Origin: Candidatus Woesearchaeota archaeon
Lineage (GTDB): Archaea > Nanobdellota > Nanobdellia > Woesearchaeales > WJKV01
DNA length: 5,291 bases
Reading direction: 5' to 3'
Assembly: GCA_014728875.1 (NCBI GenBank)
Contig: WJKV01000065.1
Location: forward strand, 1 to 5,291
The translations under genes were made by a program, and so were the position numbers. A model generated the notes under the pieces. That model had not been told where the DNA came from. It searched no databases and saw only the letters and a program-made list of their open reading frames with translations. Shown piece after piece: positions 5,252 through 5,291 of this stretch (position 1 is the stretch's first letter; each line of letters opens with the position of its first letter).

Positions 5252-5260
5252 CTTATAAAT
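5252..5260 (+). promoter_or_regulatory. TATA box CTTATAAAT for a rightward gene leaving the window
   Basis: The box is identical in all nine bases to the one at 3297 and is preceded by GCTAAA (5245-5250), which fits the archaeal BRE consensus RNWAAW. The same 30-nt rule places a start at 5282, where an ATG is present. It is back to back with the minus-strand box at 5228-5236. Confidence 0.65.
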
Positions 5261-5273
5261 GCCGGATCTTGCA

Positions 5274-5291
5274 TCAGATGTATGAATCTGA
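5274..5291. repeat. Inverted repeat TCAGAT-N6-ATCTGA at a predicted start
   Basis: Perfect 6-bp arms (5274-5279 and 5286-5291) straddle the predicted transcription and translation start at 5282. The right arm ends at the window edge, so the repeat may be longer. It could be an operator; chance is also possible. Confidence 0.3.
5282..5291 (+). CDS. First codons of a predicted leaderless gene, cut by the window end
   Basis: Only ATG AAT CTG and one further base are visible, so nothing can be said of the product. The call rests on the promoter alone: the CTTATAAAT box with a good BRE places a leaderless start exactly at 5282. An ATG at 5278 in another frame is the alternative, but it sits 4 nt closer to the box than in the other genes here. 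Confidence 0.4.

Noticed and set aside
1..5291. CRISPR arrays, tRNA or rRNA genes, insertion sequences
   Set aside because: No regularly spaced direct repeats, cloverleaf-like sequence, transposase motif or flanking repeats were seen on either strand.

Overview
The window suggests an archaeon, possibly a small-genome or uncultivated lineage. The main evidence is promoter architecture. Three unrelated starts are preceded by an archaeal TATA box of the CTTATAAAT type whose first base lies exactly 30 nt upstream of the ATG, which leaves essentially no leader. One gene inside an operon instead carries a clean archaeal Shine-Dalgarno GGTGAT. The protein content (DUF192, a compact M50 membrane protease, many unrecognised small proteins) fits this. 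The species cannot be named from this sequence. No rRNA, tRNA, CRISPR array, insertion sequence or origin was seen.

Layout. (1) Positions 1-1610, plus strand: three tightly packed genes, probably one operon that enters from the left edge. They are a 5'-truncated protein with a beta-barrel-like pattern and an aromatic C-terminus, a 123-aa unknown protein, and a 204-aa protein whose strand/helix order resembles a response-regulator receiver lacking the phospho-acceptor Asp. (2) Positions 1561-2581, minus strand: a site-2-protease-type M50 metalloprotease followed by a DUF192 protein. The DUF192 gene ends inside the last 50 bp of the convergent plus operon. (3) Positions 2617-3249, minus strand: a 210-aa protein with a tentative resemblance to the C-terminal half of the PEP synthase/PPDK ATP-grasp domain. 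(4) Positions 3327-3512, plus strand: a 61-aa charged helical protein with a leaderless promoter, divergent from the previous gene. (5) Positions 3515-5206, minus strand: a 563-aa protein with four N-terminal membrane segments, four degenerate Trp/Gly/Asp repeats and a small C-terminal beta domain. (6) Positions 5207-5291: a compact divergent promoter region driving gene 5 leftward and, by inference, a gene that starts at 5282 and leaves the window.

Genes are dense and mostly transcribed as single genes or short operons. Two junctions are convergent, one overlapping by 50 bp and one with a 2-bp gap. There is no gene-free stretch longer than about 80 bp. I see no single pathway linking the genes. 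The firmest functional calls are M50 and DUF192. The most unusual signals are the barrel-like protein in an archaeal context, the receiver-like protein with Asn at the acceptor position, the ATP-grasp-like half protein, and the nested inverted repeat at the left edge.
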